From positions 458,730-522,729 of the forward strand of contig NZ_SHKI01000004.1 in assembly GCF_004217175.1 (NCBI RefSeq): a stretch of 64,000 nucleotides of DNA, read 5' to 3'. Under the pieces are notes generated by a model that saw only the letters and a list, made by a program, of their open reading frames with translations, was not told the DNA's origin and ran no database searches. Position numbers and translations under genes: made by a program. This document shows, in pieces, positions 10,573 through 19,070 of this stretch. How positions within the stretch are numbered: the first letter of the stretch is position 1; each line of letters starts with the position of its first letter. This DNA comes from Leucobacter luti. GTDB taxonomy: Bacteria; Actinomycetota; Actinomycetes; Actinomycetales; Microbacteriaceae.

Positions 10573-10651
10573 CGCCTCAGCACGCCAAGGAACGCCTCAG
10601 CGAACCGAAGGGCTGCGCCTCAGCGAGCCGAAGTGCTACGCCTCAGCGAGC
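10573..10651 (-). repeat. stop-codon-spanning repeat at the hpf 3' end
   Basis: CGCCTCAG recurs at 10573, 10593, 10616 and 10639 (spacings 20, 23, 23) within a degenerate unit. The copy at 10639 is the genuine hpf end (Leu-Ala-Glu-Ala-stop on the minus strand). The others lie beyond the stop and have diverged. Confidence 0.75.
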
Positions 10652-11262
10652 GTAATGACGCCGTAGTTCCAGCCCTTCCGCCGGTACACCACGCTCGGCC
10701 GCCCCGAGTCGGTCTCGACGAACAGGAAGAAGTCGTGTCCCACGAGCTCCATCTGGTCGACGGCGTCTTCGACCGAGAGCCGCTCGGCCGGGAACTCCTT
10801 GCTGCGGATCACCACGGGCGAGTACTGTTCCTCGGTCTCACCGACTACGGGGATCCCGCCGGTGGCCACCGATTCGAGCACCTCCAGCGGTGCGGGCGTC
10901 ACATCGATGGTGCCGAAGTCGCTCGCCGCCGCATCACCGAGCGAGACGCGTCCGCGGCCGCGTCGGTCCTGCTGCCGATCCTTCATGCGGCGGATCCGCT
11001 CGAGGATCCTGCCGTACGCCATGTCGAACGCCGTGTACTTGTCTGCTCCCGCGGACTCCGCGCGGATGACCGGACCCGGCCCAATCAGCGTGAGCTCCAC
11101 CTGATCGCCGTTCTGCGGGCTGCGGTCGCTCTGCCGCGACACCCGCACTTCGAACGACTGCGCCCTGGGCAACAGCCCCGCTACCTTCTCGGTCTTTGAC
11201 TCGACATACTGCTCGAAGCGATCGGTAATACCGACATTCTTGCCGCGGATGTTCACGTCCAT
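10636..11262 (-). CDS. hpf: long-form ribosome hibernation promoting factor
   Basis: The 208-residue protein has an N-terminal YfiA/HPF ribosome-binding domain (residues 1-105, MDVNIRGKNVGITDRFEQYVESK) and a C-terminal dimerisation domain (about 150-205, PVVIRSKEFPAERLSVEDAVDQMELVGHDFFLFV). Long HPF silences ribosomes and joins them as 100S dimers in stationary phase. ATG 11262 has GGGAGG upstream. In actinobacteria hpf normally sits between comF/lpqB and secA, but here three plus-strand genes separate it from secA. The last four codons and the stop have been tandemly copied downstream. Confidence 0.96.
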   Translation of the reverse strand: MDVNIRGKNVGITDRFEQYVESKTEKVAGLLPRAQSFEVRVSRQSDRSPQNGDQVELTLIGPGPVIRAESAGADKYTAFDMAYGRILERIRRMKDRQQDRRGRGRVSLGDAAASDFGTIDVTPAPLEVLESVATGGIPVVGETEEQYSPVVIRSKEFPAERLSVEDAVDQMELVGHDFFLFVETDSGRPSVVYRRKGWNYGVITLAEA

Positions 11263-11372
11263 GGTGACCTCCCAGGGTGCTCAGGCGGGTGGGCCAGTGC
11301 GGCGCACCGCTACGCCTTTGTCGAACTCTACTCCACGGAGCCGAGCGGTTGCCACCATCTCTTGATGGGGAG

Positions 11373-12077
11373 CTAATTCCCAGGTGGCGGGGCTCGTTCG
11401 GCAACGCAGAGCACCACTATCGCGACGACCCGGGCCCCCGCTGCGGTGAGCGTGTCGCGCGCGGCGAGCACCGTCGCGCCGGTGGTCAGCACGTCGTCGA
11501 CCAGGATCACCTCGCGGCCGCGCAGCGCCGCGCGGGCCGTGCGGCGCAGCCCGAGCAGGCCGGCGTTGCGCGCGCGCTCCGCCGGGCCGAGCCCCACCTG
11601 CCCGCGCCGCCCGCGGGTGGTGCGCAGCGCCCGGAGCACGGTCGGCATCGGGCTCCCCCGCCGCCGCTGCGCGCGCAGCGCCGCGGCGACCAGCAGCTCC
11701 ACGTGGCGAAACCCGCGGCGCCGAACGCTCGCCGGGCGCGAGGGCGCGGGCACGATCACGGGTGGCCGCGCCGCACCGCACTGGGCGCGCGCAGCGTGGA
11801 GCGGGACGCTGAGCTGCGCACCGAGTTCTCGGGCAAAGCGCACCCTGCCGCCGTGCTTCAACGCGACCAGCACGGCGCGCATCACCCCCGCGTACTCGGC
11901 CCGCGCAAAGCACGGCGTGCCGAGCTGCGGCGGGTGTCCCGGGCGTGCGGCCCGGAGGGCCCGCAGACAGCTTGCGCAGCACTCCCGATCCGCCGCCCCG
12001 CACCCGACGCACTCCGTGGGCCACAGGAGCGCCAGGAGGTCGAGGAGGAGCTCGTGGAGGATCGGGGTGATGGGCAT
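11373..12077 (-). CDS. comF: ComF-family phosphoribosyltransferase-like protein
   Basis: The 234-residue protein begins with a zinc-ribbon-like segment (CVGCGAADRECCASC, residues about 21-35) and ends with a type I phosphoribosyltransferase core carrying the PRPP-loop motif VILVDDVLTTGAT. ComF proteins take part in DNA uptake in competent bacteria, but the role in actinobacteria is not settled. ATG 12077 was preferred over an upstream in-frame ATG because AGGA lies seven bases before it and the family N-terminus starts here. It lies between lpqB and hpf, its usual actinobacterial place. Confidence 0.88.
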   Translation of the reverse strand: MPITPILHELLLDLLALLWPTECVGCGAADRECCASCLRALRAARPGHPPQLGTPCFARAEYAGVMRAVLVALKHGGRVRFARELGAQLSVPLHAARAQCGAARPPVIVPAPSRPASVRRRGFRHVELLVAAALRAQRRRGSPMPTVLRALRTTRGRRGQVGLGPAERARNAGLLGLRRTARAALRGREVILVDDVLTTGATVLAARDTLTAAGARVVAIVVLCVAERAPPPGN

Positions 12078-12263
12078 GCACTGATCCTCGCCCGGCGCTG
12101 CCTGGACGTTCGCGCGGGGTCCGGAACTGTTGATAACTCCGGACCGGGGCCGGCTCGCCGCGGGGTGTGAGGAACGCGGCGCCAAGCACCGCCCGCCGCA
12201 CCCCGCGCCGCCTACGCCGCCGGCACCGCCTACGCCGCGGTCACTGCCACCCGCGCCGGCGGG

Positions 12264-13949
12264 CTACCCCCGCTTCGCCAGCACCGAGATATCGTCTTCC
12301 ACCCGCTGCCAGCCGATTCCCTGGGGCGAGAACAGATCGCCGTCCGCGCCGAGGACCCGCACGTAGAGTCGGCCACCGCCGCCACTCAGGTGGGCGCCGC
12401 CGGGAACCGAGGTCTGCTCCTGCGCGGGAAGCCCGATCCCGCCGTTCGTCACCTTTCCGGCAGTCCCCACCCGAGTGAGCGCCGCAAAGCGCAGCTGCCC
12501 CACCCAGTCGAGGTCGATCGGGGTCCCCGATGCCCACAGCTTCACGTCCGCCTCGTCAACGGTGCGCACTGGCGCGTCCAGCTCATCGCGGATCACGCCG
12601 CTCACCATCACCTGCGACTCTTCTCCGTCGGCCACCAGCGCCGCCACGCGGCTCCCGTCCGGCGAAAGCCGGAGCGCCTGCAGCGTGCGCCCCGTGAGCC
12701 AGGGCGCCGGCACCTCCGTGAGCGAGCCGTCCGCGGCGTACGCGAGCAGCACCTCGGGCGCCCGCGTCGACACCGTCCACACGTAGCCGAGCGGATCGAT
12801 GCTCGGCGCCAGCAGCCCCGGCCGCGAGTCAAGCGCGAGAGTGCCAGATCCGTCGACCCGAGTCAGGCCCCCGGCGTTGAGCACCGCGGCGGTCTGCTCA
12901 TCCGACGAGAGCGTGATTGCCTGCGGGTCGAGTGCCGGCAGCGACTCCTCGAAGCCCTGCATCTCAGTGAACTCCCCCGCGACTATCGTGCCAAACTCCG
13001 CACCGATCATCACTGCCGGGTTGTTCGTGAGGCTCACCACGCGGGGCGCGTTCGACTCGTCGCCCGAGGTCTCGCGGAGCGGAGTACCGTCGACCAGCAG
13101 CTCAAAGCCGCTCACCCCGCTCACGCTCTGCAGGCTCGACTTCAGCTGCTGCCGGATCTCGGCCATTGCCTTCGGCCCGGCCTCCAGCACGTTGCCGGTC
13201 AGGTCGATCATCGCCTTCCCGTCGACCACCGGCACCGAGTTCGTCGCGAGCGCCGTCCCCGAGGGGAAGCCGCTGCGCACCACCTCGCGCATGCGATCGC
13301 TCGGCCCCTCAATCAGGGCGCCCACGATCTCGGTCACCAGGGCCGTGCGCGTCAGGAACCAGCGCGTCTCCGGGACGAGCAGGTTCCCCGCGCCGACGTA
13401 GTACAGCTGGTGGGACGACCAGATCGTGCCAAACATGTTCGAGTCGAGAATGATCCCGCTCGGGGCAGACGAGATCCGCCACTCGCCGCCGATCCGCTCA
13501 AACTCGAAGCGCATGTCGATGCTCGGCCCCGGCCCCACGGGCAGCATGTCGCCCTCCGCGTCGACCTTGGCGGTCGCGGCGAGGGAGAGCACCCCGGAGG
13601 TGTCGCCGTCCTTGCGGTACGGGCGGGTCCCCTCGTCGATGAGCACGCCGTAGTACGGGTCCCACTGCTCCGTGTAGTCGGAGGTCAAGAACTCGCGGGC
13701 CGTCGCATAGTCGTCCACGGAGGAGGTCGCGGCCAGCACGAAGCCGCGCACCAGATCCTCCTGGCTCGCTCCCGGGATGGGCCCGGGCGGCTTGTACTGG
13801 TAGATCTGGTCAACCTGTTTGAGGTCTTTCAGCCCCACCTCGACCGGTCCTGAGACCGCGATGGCCGTACACCCCGTGAGTGCCACCAGCGCGGAGGTGA
13901 TGAGCGCGACGGTGCCGGCGATTCTGCGGCGAGCGCGGGTGCGGGTCAT
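12264..13949 (-). CDS. lpqB: lipoprotein LpqB
   Basis: The 561-residue exported lipoprotein has a lipobox LTGC (Cys27) and a GerMN domain in the middle (about 190-330). The C-terminal part resembles the beta-propeller-like region of LpqB. LpqB acts with the MtrAB system and influences MtrB signalling in mycobacteria. Its ATG overlaps the mtrB stop as ATGA, so translation is coupled. A longer ATG start 15 codons upstream is less likely because it lies inside mtrB and would delay the signal peptide. The 3' flank has two copies of GCGGCGTAGGCGG. Confidence 0.93.
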   Translation of the reverse strand: MTRTRARRRIAGTVALITSALVALTGCTAIAVSGPVEVGLKDLKQVDQIYQYKPPGPIPGASQEDLVRGFVLAATSSVDDYATAREFLTSDYTEQWDPYYGVLIDEGTRPYRKDGDTSGVLSLAATAKVDAEGDMLPVGPGPSIDMRFEFERIGGEWRISSAPSGIILDSNMFGTIWSSHQLYYVGAGNLLVPETRWFLTRTALVTEIVGALIEGPSDRMREVVRSGFPSGTALATNSVPVVDGKAMIDLTGNVLEAGPKAMAEIRQQLKSSLQSVSGVSGFELLVDGTPLRETSGDESNAPRVVSLTNNPAVMIGAEFGTIVAGEFTEMQGFEESLPALDPQAITLSSDEQTAAVLNAGGLTRVDGSGTLALDSRPGLLAPSIDPLGYVWTVSTRAPEVLLAYAADGSLTEVPAPWLTGRTLQALRLSPDGSRVAALVADGEESQVMVSGVIRDELDAPVRTVDEADVKLWASGTPIDLDWVGQLRFAALTRVGTAGKVTNGGIGLPAQEQTSVPGGAHLSGGGGRLYVRVLGADGDLFSPQGIGWQRVEDDISVLAKRG

Positions 13950-15643
13950 CGGCGCTTGTCCTTCCTGATCCGGCGGCCGGGTCGGCGCAGCCACCCGCCA
14001 GTCGACTGAGGATCACCGTCGTCGACCTCGACCCCGTCGGGGAGCAGCGGCAGCGGTGAGACATAACTGGTGACGTGCTCGCCGCGCGGGAGCGTGAGTC
14101 GGAAGTTCGATCCCACCCCGGGTCGCGACCACGCCTCGAGGATCCCGCCGTGCACCGCGGCGTCCTCCTGCGCGATCGCCAGGCCCAGGCCGGTCCCCCC
14201 GAGGGTGCGCTTGCGCGACGGATCGGCGCGCCAGAACCGATCGAACACGTGCTCGAGATCCTCCGTGGTCATCCCCACCCCGCGGTCGCACACCGAGATC
14301 GCGATCGCGGCCGCGTTTGAGTCAATCTTCACGAGGATGTCCCCGCCCTCGCCGTGTTCGATCGCGTTGCCCACGAGGTTTGCGATGATGCGCCGGATCC
14401 GGCGCGGATCCACCTCGATCGGGGCGTAGCCGCCGAGCGCCCGCACCTCGATCGCGCTCTCCGAGAGCGGGCGAAGGTGTTCGACGACCTCCTCCACGAG
14501 CGCCACCAGGTTCGTGGGCTCCGTCTCGAGCGTCACCCGCCCGGCGTCGTAGCGCGAGATCTCAAGCAGGTCGCCGAGCAGCAGCTCAAAACGCTCCACC
14601 TGCGTGCCGAGCACCTCCACGGCGCGCTGCTGGCCGGGCGGGAGGCCCTCCGGGGAGTTCTGCAGCACCTCGCTCGCCAGCCGGATCGTGGTCAGCGGGG
14701 TGCGGAGCTCGTGCGACACGTCCGACACAAAGCGCTGCTGCATCTCCGAGAGCTGATCGAGCTCGCCGATTCGCGCCTGCAGCGTGTCGGCCATGTCGTT
14801 GAAGCCCTCCGACAGCACGTCGAAGTGCTCGTCGTTCTGCTGCGGCATGCGCGCGTCGCTCTCCCCCGCGGCGATGCGACGGCTCGCTGCTGCGGCGGCC
14901 CGGAGCGGCCGGAACAGGATCCGGGACATGATCCAGACCAGGATCCCGATGAACGCCATCATCGCGGCCGCCGTGATCAACAGCGTGCGCTGCACAAAGC
15001 TCAGCGTGGCCTGCGTGTCCGCGAGGTTGTACCCGATGAACAGGTCGTACGTGCCGGCGCCCGCCGGGAACGCGAGTGTCGACCCCACCACAATCCCCGG
15101 GGCGGTGGTGCCATCGTCCTCGACAAACGTCACCGACTGCCAGTGCTGCGGATCGGTGCCCTCGGTCACTGCCGCGGCCAACTCCGGGCTCACCGCGTCG
15201 AGCAGCATGTTCGTGGTGAGCGAGGGCGGCGGCGCCTCCGGGAACGGCGCCTGCCCGGGCTCGCGCCGGATGTACACGAGCTGGCTCGACGACGCATCCT
15301 GCACCACGCGCCGCACCGAGGTTGCCAGCACCGACAGCCCGCTCCGGTCCGAGGCGTCGGAAGCATCGATCTGCCGCTGCGCCGCGAGCGTGGCGCGCGC
15401 CGAATCCTGCAGCGCCTGATCCTTCCGCGAGGTGTACAGGTCGCTCCCGATACTCGTGAGGATGAACACCCCGGCGATCAGCACGATAAACCCGGTCACC
15501 AAGCCCGTGATCGTCATCATGCGCACCATGAGGGAGCGCCGCCAGCGCGCGCGGAACGGCCCCAGCACAGGGTGGGACCACCTGGTCCAACGCAGCCGAA
15601 GCCGGCGCAGCGCGATCGAAAACCGCGAGCGGCTGGTGGTCAC
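13946..15643 (-). CDS. mtrB: sensor histidine kinase MtrB
   Basis: The 565-residue membrane kinase pairs with MtrA in control of cell wall, division and osmotic responses. Order: basic N-terminus, TM1 (about 42-64), an extracytoplasmic sensor (65-218), TM2 (about 219-241), HAMP, then the dimerisation helix with VSHELRTPLTTIRL (phospho-acceptor His311) and an ATPase domain with NLVGNAIEH, DRGVGM and GGTGLGLAI boxes. Its start is 10 bases after the mtrA stop and its end overlaps lpqB, forming one mtrA-mtrB-lpqB operon. Confidence 0.96.
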   Translation of the reverse strand: MTTSRSRFSIALRRLRLRWTRWSHPVLGPFRARWRRSLMVRMMTITGLVTGFIVLIAGVFILTSIGSDLYTSRKDQALQDSARATLAAQRQIDASDASDRSGLSVLATSVRRVVQDASSSQLVYIRREPGQAPFPEAPPPSLTTNMLLDAVSPELAAAVTEGTDPQHWQSVTFVEDDGTTAPGIVVGSTLAFPAGAGTYDLFIGYNLADTQATLSFVQRTLLITAAAMMAFIGILVWIMSRILFRPLRAAAAASRRIAAGESDARMPQQNDEHFDVLSEGFNDMADTLQARIGELDQLSEMQQRFVSDVSHELRTPLTTIRLASEVLQNSPEGLPPGQQRAVEVLGTQVERFELLLGDLLEISRYDAGRVTLETEPTNLVALVEEVVEHLRPLSESAIEVRALGGYAPIEVDPRRIRRIIANLVGNAIEHGEGGDILVKIDSNAAAIAISVCDRGVGMTTEDLEHVFDRFWRADPSRKRTLGGTGLGLAIAQEDAAVHGGILEAWSRPGVGSNFRLTLPRGEHVTSYVSPLPLLPDGVEVDDGDPQSTGGWLRRPGRRIRKDKRR

Positions 15644-15653
15644 GACGGGCGAC

Positions 15654-16337
15654 CTACTCGACTGGTGTGCCGGCGCGGTAGCCCACGCCCCGCACCGTCG
15701 TCACGATCGTGGGGTGATCGGGGTCCTGCTCGATCTTGGCGCGGAGGCGCTGCACGTGCACGTTGACCAGCCGGGTGTCCGCCTTGTACTGGTAGCCCCA
15801 CACCTTCTCGAGCAGCACCTCGCGGGTGAACACCTGCTGCGGTTTCCGGGCGAGGATCGCGAGCAGATCGAACTCGAGCGGAGTCAGCGGGATCACCTGG
15901 GGGCCGCGGCGCACCTCGTGGGCGGCAACATCGATCGCGAGGTCGCCGATGCGCAGCGTCTCGGTCGCCTCCTGCTGCGGCTCACGCAGCCGAGCGCGGA
16001 TCCGAGCGATCAGCTCCACCGGGTTGAACGGCTTCACCACGTAGTCGTCGGCGCCCGCCTCAAGACCGCGCACCACGTCGCGGGTGTCGGTGCGCGCCGT
16101 CAGCATGATGATCGGCGTGCCGGACTCCGCGCGAATCTTCTCCGCGACCTCGATCCCGTCGAGCCCCGGCAGCATCACATCGAGCAGCACCAGGTCCGGG
16201 CGGGTCTCGCGAAACTTCTCGATCGCGTCAGTGCCATCGAATGCAAAATCAGTTTCAAAGCTCTCACCCTGCAGCACCATGCCGAGCATCTCTGCAAGCG
16301 CCCTGTCATCGTCAACCACCAAGATGCGCGCACTCAT
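15654..16337 (-). CDS. mtrA: response regulator MtrA
   Basis: A 227-residue OmpR-family regulator. The receiver domain has the acidic pocket VVDDDR and phospho-acceptor Asp53 (LVLLDVMLPGLDG). The DNA-binding winged helix (about 130-222) ends with the conserved TVRGVGYRAG. It is typically essential in actinobacteria. The ATG start is six bases downstream of CATAAT (16344-16349) and has no ribosome site, so the mRNA is predicted to be leaderless. First gene of the mtrA-mtrB-lpqB operon. Confidence 0.97.
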   Translation of the reverse strand: MSARILVVDDDRALAEMLGMVLQGESFETDFAFDGTDAIEKFRETRPDLVLLDVMLPGLDGIEVAEKIRAESGTPIIMLTARTDTRDVVRGLEAGADDYVVKPFNPVELIARIRARLREPQQEATETLRIGDLAIDVAAHEVRRGPQVIPLTPLEFDLLAILARKPQQVFTREVLLEKVWGYQYKADTRLVNVHVQRLRAKIEQDPDHPTIVTTVRGVGYRAGTPVE

Positions 16338-16343
16338 GGTCCC

Positions 16344-16349
16344 ATTATG
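16344..16349 (-). promoter_or_regulatory. -10 element of mtrA, leaderless start
   Basis: CATAAT (minus strand) ends six bases before the mtrA ATG at 16337. Confidence 0.5.
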
Positions 16350-16560
16350 ACTGGCAATGCGGAAATATGGGTGGGAGCCAGCGCGCCCCGGGCAAAAACC
16401 TTGGGTTCAGGGGGCGGATCCGTGGCCCGCGGGTCGCCTTCGTCTTGGCGTTCGCGTTCGCGTTTGGCTTCGTCTTGGTCTTCGTCTTCGTCTTGGTCTT
16501 GGCGTTCGCCTTCGCCCTTGTCTTCGTCTTTGTCCTTGTCTTTGCCTTCGTCTTGGCATC

Positions 16561-16615
16561 GAGTGTTGCCACATCTCCCCTTCGTGACATGGGAAGGGGG
16601 TCTGTGGCAACACTC
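16561..16615. repeat. long hairpin, GAGTG-GCCA family copy A
   Basis: GAGTGTTGCCACA (16561-16573) pairs perfectly over 13 bases with 16603-16615. An inner CCCCTTC/GAAGGGG stem extends the fold. Related elements lie at 16799 and 17486. Confidence 0.75.
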
Positions 16616-16798
16616 AATTCGGGTGCGTGGGCGCGGGGCGCATGCCCGTGCGGCGCGGCGCGCGTCGCACGGGCGCGTGCACGCGGGGCCGCCGTCCGCC
16701 ACCCGCACCTCACCTTGCTCGACGCCGCCCCACCTCGCGCATCCCACCCCACCTCGCCCATCCCACCCCACCCCGTCCCACCCCGCCCCACCCCAGCC

Positions 16799-16855
16799 GA
16801 GTGTTGCCAAAAGAGCCATTCGCGCGCCGCGAAGGGCGCCTTTCGCTCCACTCGG
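16799..16855. repeat. hairpin-like repeat, GAGTG-GCCA family copy B
   Basis: It begins CCGAGTGTTGCCAAAAG and ends CTTTCGCTCCACTCGG. The outer seven bases pair perfectly and the inner part only partly. It shares end sequences with the elements at 16561 and 17486. Confidence 0.6.
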
Positions 16856-16909
16856 CGGGGGTTCGTGGGCGCACAGGCGCGAGTGTGGGCGTGGGCGGGC
16901 GCGGGCGTG

Positions 16910-16955
<46 letters not shown>

Positions 16956-16985
16956 CGCCTGTGCGGGCAACCCGCGCCGTCCGGC

Positions 16986-17417
16986 CTAGTAGTGGTCGAA
17001 GCGGCCGGGGAGCACTTCCCACGGCTCGCGACCCAGGTACTCGCAGACTGCAAGGTGCACGCAGTGTTCCACGAAGTAGCGGCGGTGCTCGTCGTCGTTC
17101 ACGTGGAGGCCGCGGGCGCGCTGAATCGGCACCCTGAACAGCATGATCGTACGAGACTTCCGATCGACCGCATAGAGCAGCGGGTTGCCGCCGTCGCCCG
17201 TGCCGGTTGGGGCCGTCTGGAACCCGATCTGCACGTCGGCGAGCTCTTCCGGGAAGTGCGCTTGCAGCAGCTCCACCGCACCGCGCGCGTCCGCCTCGAA
17301 GCGGCGCACCCTGCTGTGCGGATCCGGAAGTCCAGGACCGACCATCGCCGAGCGCATCGGACGCCGGCCGTGCCGCCTGGACGCTGTGCGACGCGACGCG
17401 CCTTTTCCTCCGGACAT
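16986..17417 (-). CDS. metallopeptidase-family (zincin_1-like) protein lacking HExxH
   Basis: A 143-residue small protein. Its layout fits the actinobacterial metallopeptidase family found beside DUF5719 and whiB: an arginine-rich start, a central strand-helix region (EELADVQIGFQTAP, TIMLFRVPIQRARGL) and a C-terminal helix FVEHCVHLAVCEYLGREPWEV. The zinc motif HExxH is not present. The matching segment reads VEHCVHLA, so peptidase activity is doubtful. ATG 17417 was preferred to an upstream ATG at 17498 because the extension is low-complexity and overlaps a repeat element. The function is unknown. Confidence 0.75.
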   Translation of the reverse strand: MSGGKGASRRTASRRHGRRPMRSAMVGPGLPDPHSRVRRFEADARGAVELLQAHFPEELADVQIGFQTAPTGTGDGGNPLLYAVDRKSRTIMLFRVPIQRARGLHVNDDEHRRYFVEHCVHLAVCEYLGREPWEVLPGRFDHY

Positions 17418-17672
17418 GTGCCCAAGTCTACGCGGCGCGGCCCGCTTCCCCTCACGCCGGGCCTCGAGCGAGCGGGCCAGGACGCCGAGTGGCGCCAAAA
17501 GTCTCCTTCGTGCCCCGCGAAAGGGAGATTTGGCTCCACTCGAGTGGGGGCTGGGCGCGGGCTCGGCGAGCGAGCGCGAGCGCCCGAGGCGGGCGGGCGC
17601 GAGCTCGCGGGCAGGGTCGAGCTCGGGGCGCGAGCGCCCGAGGCGGGCGCTAGCAGGCGCACCCCCGCCGCG
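17418..17672. repeat. repeat-rich gap with GAGTG-GCCA hairpin copy C
   Basis: No gene. CGAGTGGCGCCAAAAG (from 17486) and a complementary end TTTGGCTCCACTCG (to about 17542) form a long imperfect hairpin similar to those at 16561 and 16799. It is followed by short GC-rich repeats (GAGCGCCCGAGGCGGGCG at about 17579 and 17631). Confidence 0.65.
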
Positions 17673-19070
17673 CTACCTGGTGTAGACGGTGAGCTCGCCG
17701 TCGCGCGGATCCGGCGCGAGCACCGGATACCCCGCGAGGTCGCCCCCGTTGAGGTACCGCACCCCGGCGTGCAGTGGCTCGGTGCTCGTCAGTACCGCGT
17801 CGGCCGGCGCCTTCACGGTCACCCCGGATCCGGCCGCAACCTTCGCCGTGATGTCCTTGCCCTTGCCGCTTGCCGCGCGAATCGTGACGGCGGCGTCCTC
17901 GTCCCCGGTGTTCACGAGGATGAGCTGACCGCCGCTCACCACTGGCGCGGCGATCGGCGCGTTCGCCGCGGTCGCCGGGGCAGGGGTGAACCAGGCGTAA
18001 TCGTGCAGACTACGGAGTGTGACGGAGCCGAGCGCACTACCGATCACGGGCACGTCGGACTCGATAATGAGGGCGGTCGCCCCCTCGGGCCACACCGCGA
18101 CGCTGAGCTCGCCCACCGTGTTGGGCGTCAGCTCGATCACGCCGAGGTCGGTGCTGCGACCCTTGCCGTCGACGGCGCGCACGCTCGCGGTGCCGGGCTC
18201 GGTGCCCGGTGCGAGCGCCCGAACGATGACCGGGAACTCGTCGCCCTCACCGGAGTCGGACGGCCCGTGCTCATGGTCGCTGCGGTTTGCCACACCGGGG
18301 ATCACGAGCTGCGTCTGCGGCTCAACCTGGCGCGTGACCGACGACACGGCGAACGGCTCGATCCCGCTGCTCTGACCCACGCCGAGGCTCGCCGTCACCG
18401 GAGCACCGGTGCTGACCACTCGCACGGCGAGGCGCTCGCGGTCGGGCGCGTAGCCGTTGAGCGATACGGTCTGCTCGGATCCGGCCGCGACGAGGACGCC
18501 GGCTGACTGCACCGCGTCAACCGGGCCGTTCTCGTCGTACACCGAGAGCTGCACGGTCGCGGGCACGGTCCCGGGGTTGCCGAGGCTGAGCGTGGTCGAA
18601 ATGCCGAGCGAGCTCGCGCCGCCGATCAGCCACTGCTCGTTGAGGGGCTCGGCGCACGCGCTCGCGGTCACCCCGCGGAGACTCTCCGTGCCCACGGCCT
18701 GCACCTGTGCGGCGGCGAGCGGCTCGGCGTTTGGCGCCGACACCACGGTCGGCAGGCCGTCGCCGCCCTCGGCGCGCGTGAGGGCGGACGTCTCCGCCGC
18801 GGCACCGGCGACGGTCACGGCGGGCGCTCCGGTGGGGATCGCGGCGCCGGGGCGCTCGGTGTCCGCCCCGAGCACGCTGAACGCGCCGGAGCACACGAGC
18901 GTGCGGGTCGTGTTCTGCGTGGTGTCGACGACGACCGGCTCGGGAGCACGCGCCACGCTGGGCAGCGACACGCTCGTGAGCAGGAGCACCGCCGTCGCAG
19001 ACGCGGCAACAATCATCAGGCCGGTCACGGCTCGGGCGCTTCCGAGCAGGATGCGGGATCGGTCACTCAT
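17673..19070 (-). CDS. DUF5719-family exported protein
   Basis: The 465-residue protein has an N-terminal transmembrane or uncleaved signal segment (about 13-36) and a long extracytoplasmic beta-rich region. It contains paired cysteines (RTLVCSGAF, TASACAEPL) and the phrase GIEPFAVSSVTRQVEPQTQLVIPGVANRS typical of DUF5719 proteins. Its function is unknown. In actinobacteria it is linked to the neighbouring glycosyltransferase and whiB, suggesting an envelope role. Its ATG overlaps the glycosyltransferase stop by four bases, so they are coupled. Confidence 0.88.
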   Translation of the reverse strand: MSDRSRILLGSARAVTGLMIVAASATAVLLLTSVSLPSVARAPEPVVVDTTQNTTRTLVCSGAFSVLGADTERPGAAIPTGAPAVTVAGAAAETSALTRAEGGDGLPTVVSAPNAEPLAAAQVQAVGTESLRGVTASACAEPLNEQWLIGGASSLGISTTLSLGNPGTVPATVQLSVYDENGPVDAVQSAGVLVAAGSEQTVSLNGYAPDRERLAVRVVSTGAPVTASLGVGQSSGIEPFAVSSVTRQVEPQTQLVIPGVANRSDHEHGPSDSGEGDEFPVIVRALAPGTEPGTASVRAVDGKGRSTDLGVIELTPNTVGELSVAVWPEGATALIIESDVPVIGSALGSVTLRSLHDYAWFTPAPATAANAPIAAPVVSGGQLILVNTGDEDAAVTIRAASGKGKDITAKVAAGSGVTVKAPADAVLTSTEPLHAGVRYLNGGDLAGYPVLAPDPRDGELTVYTR

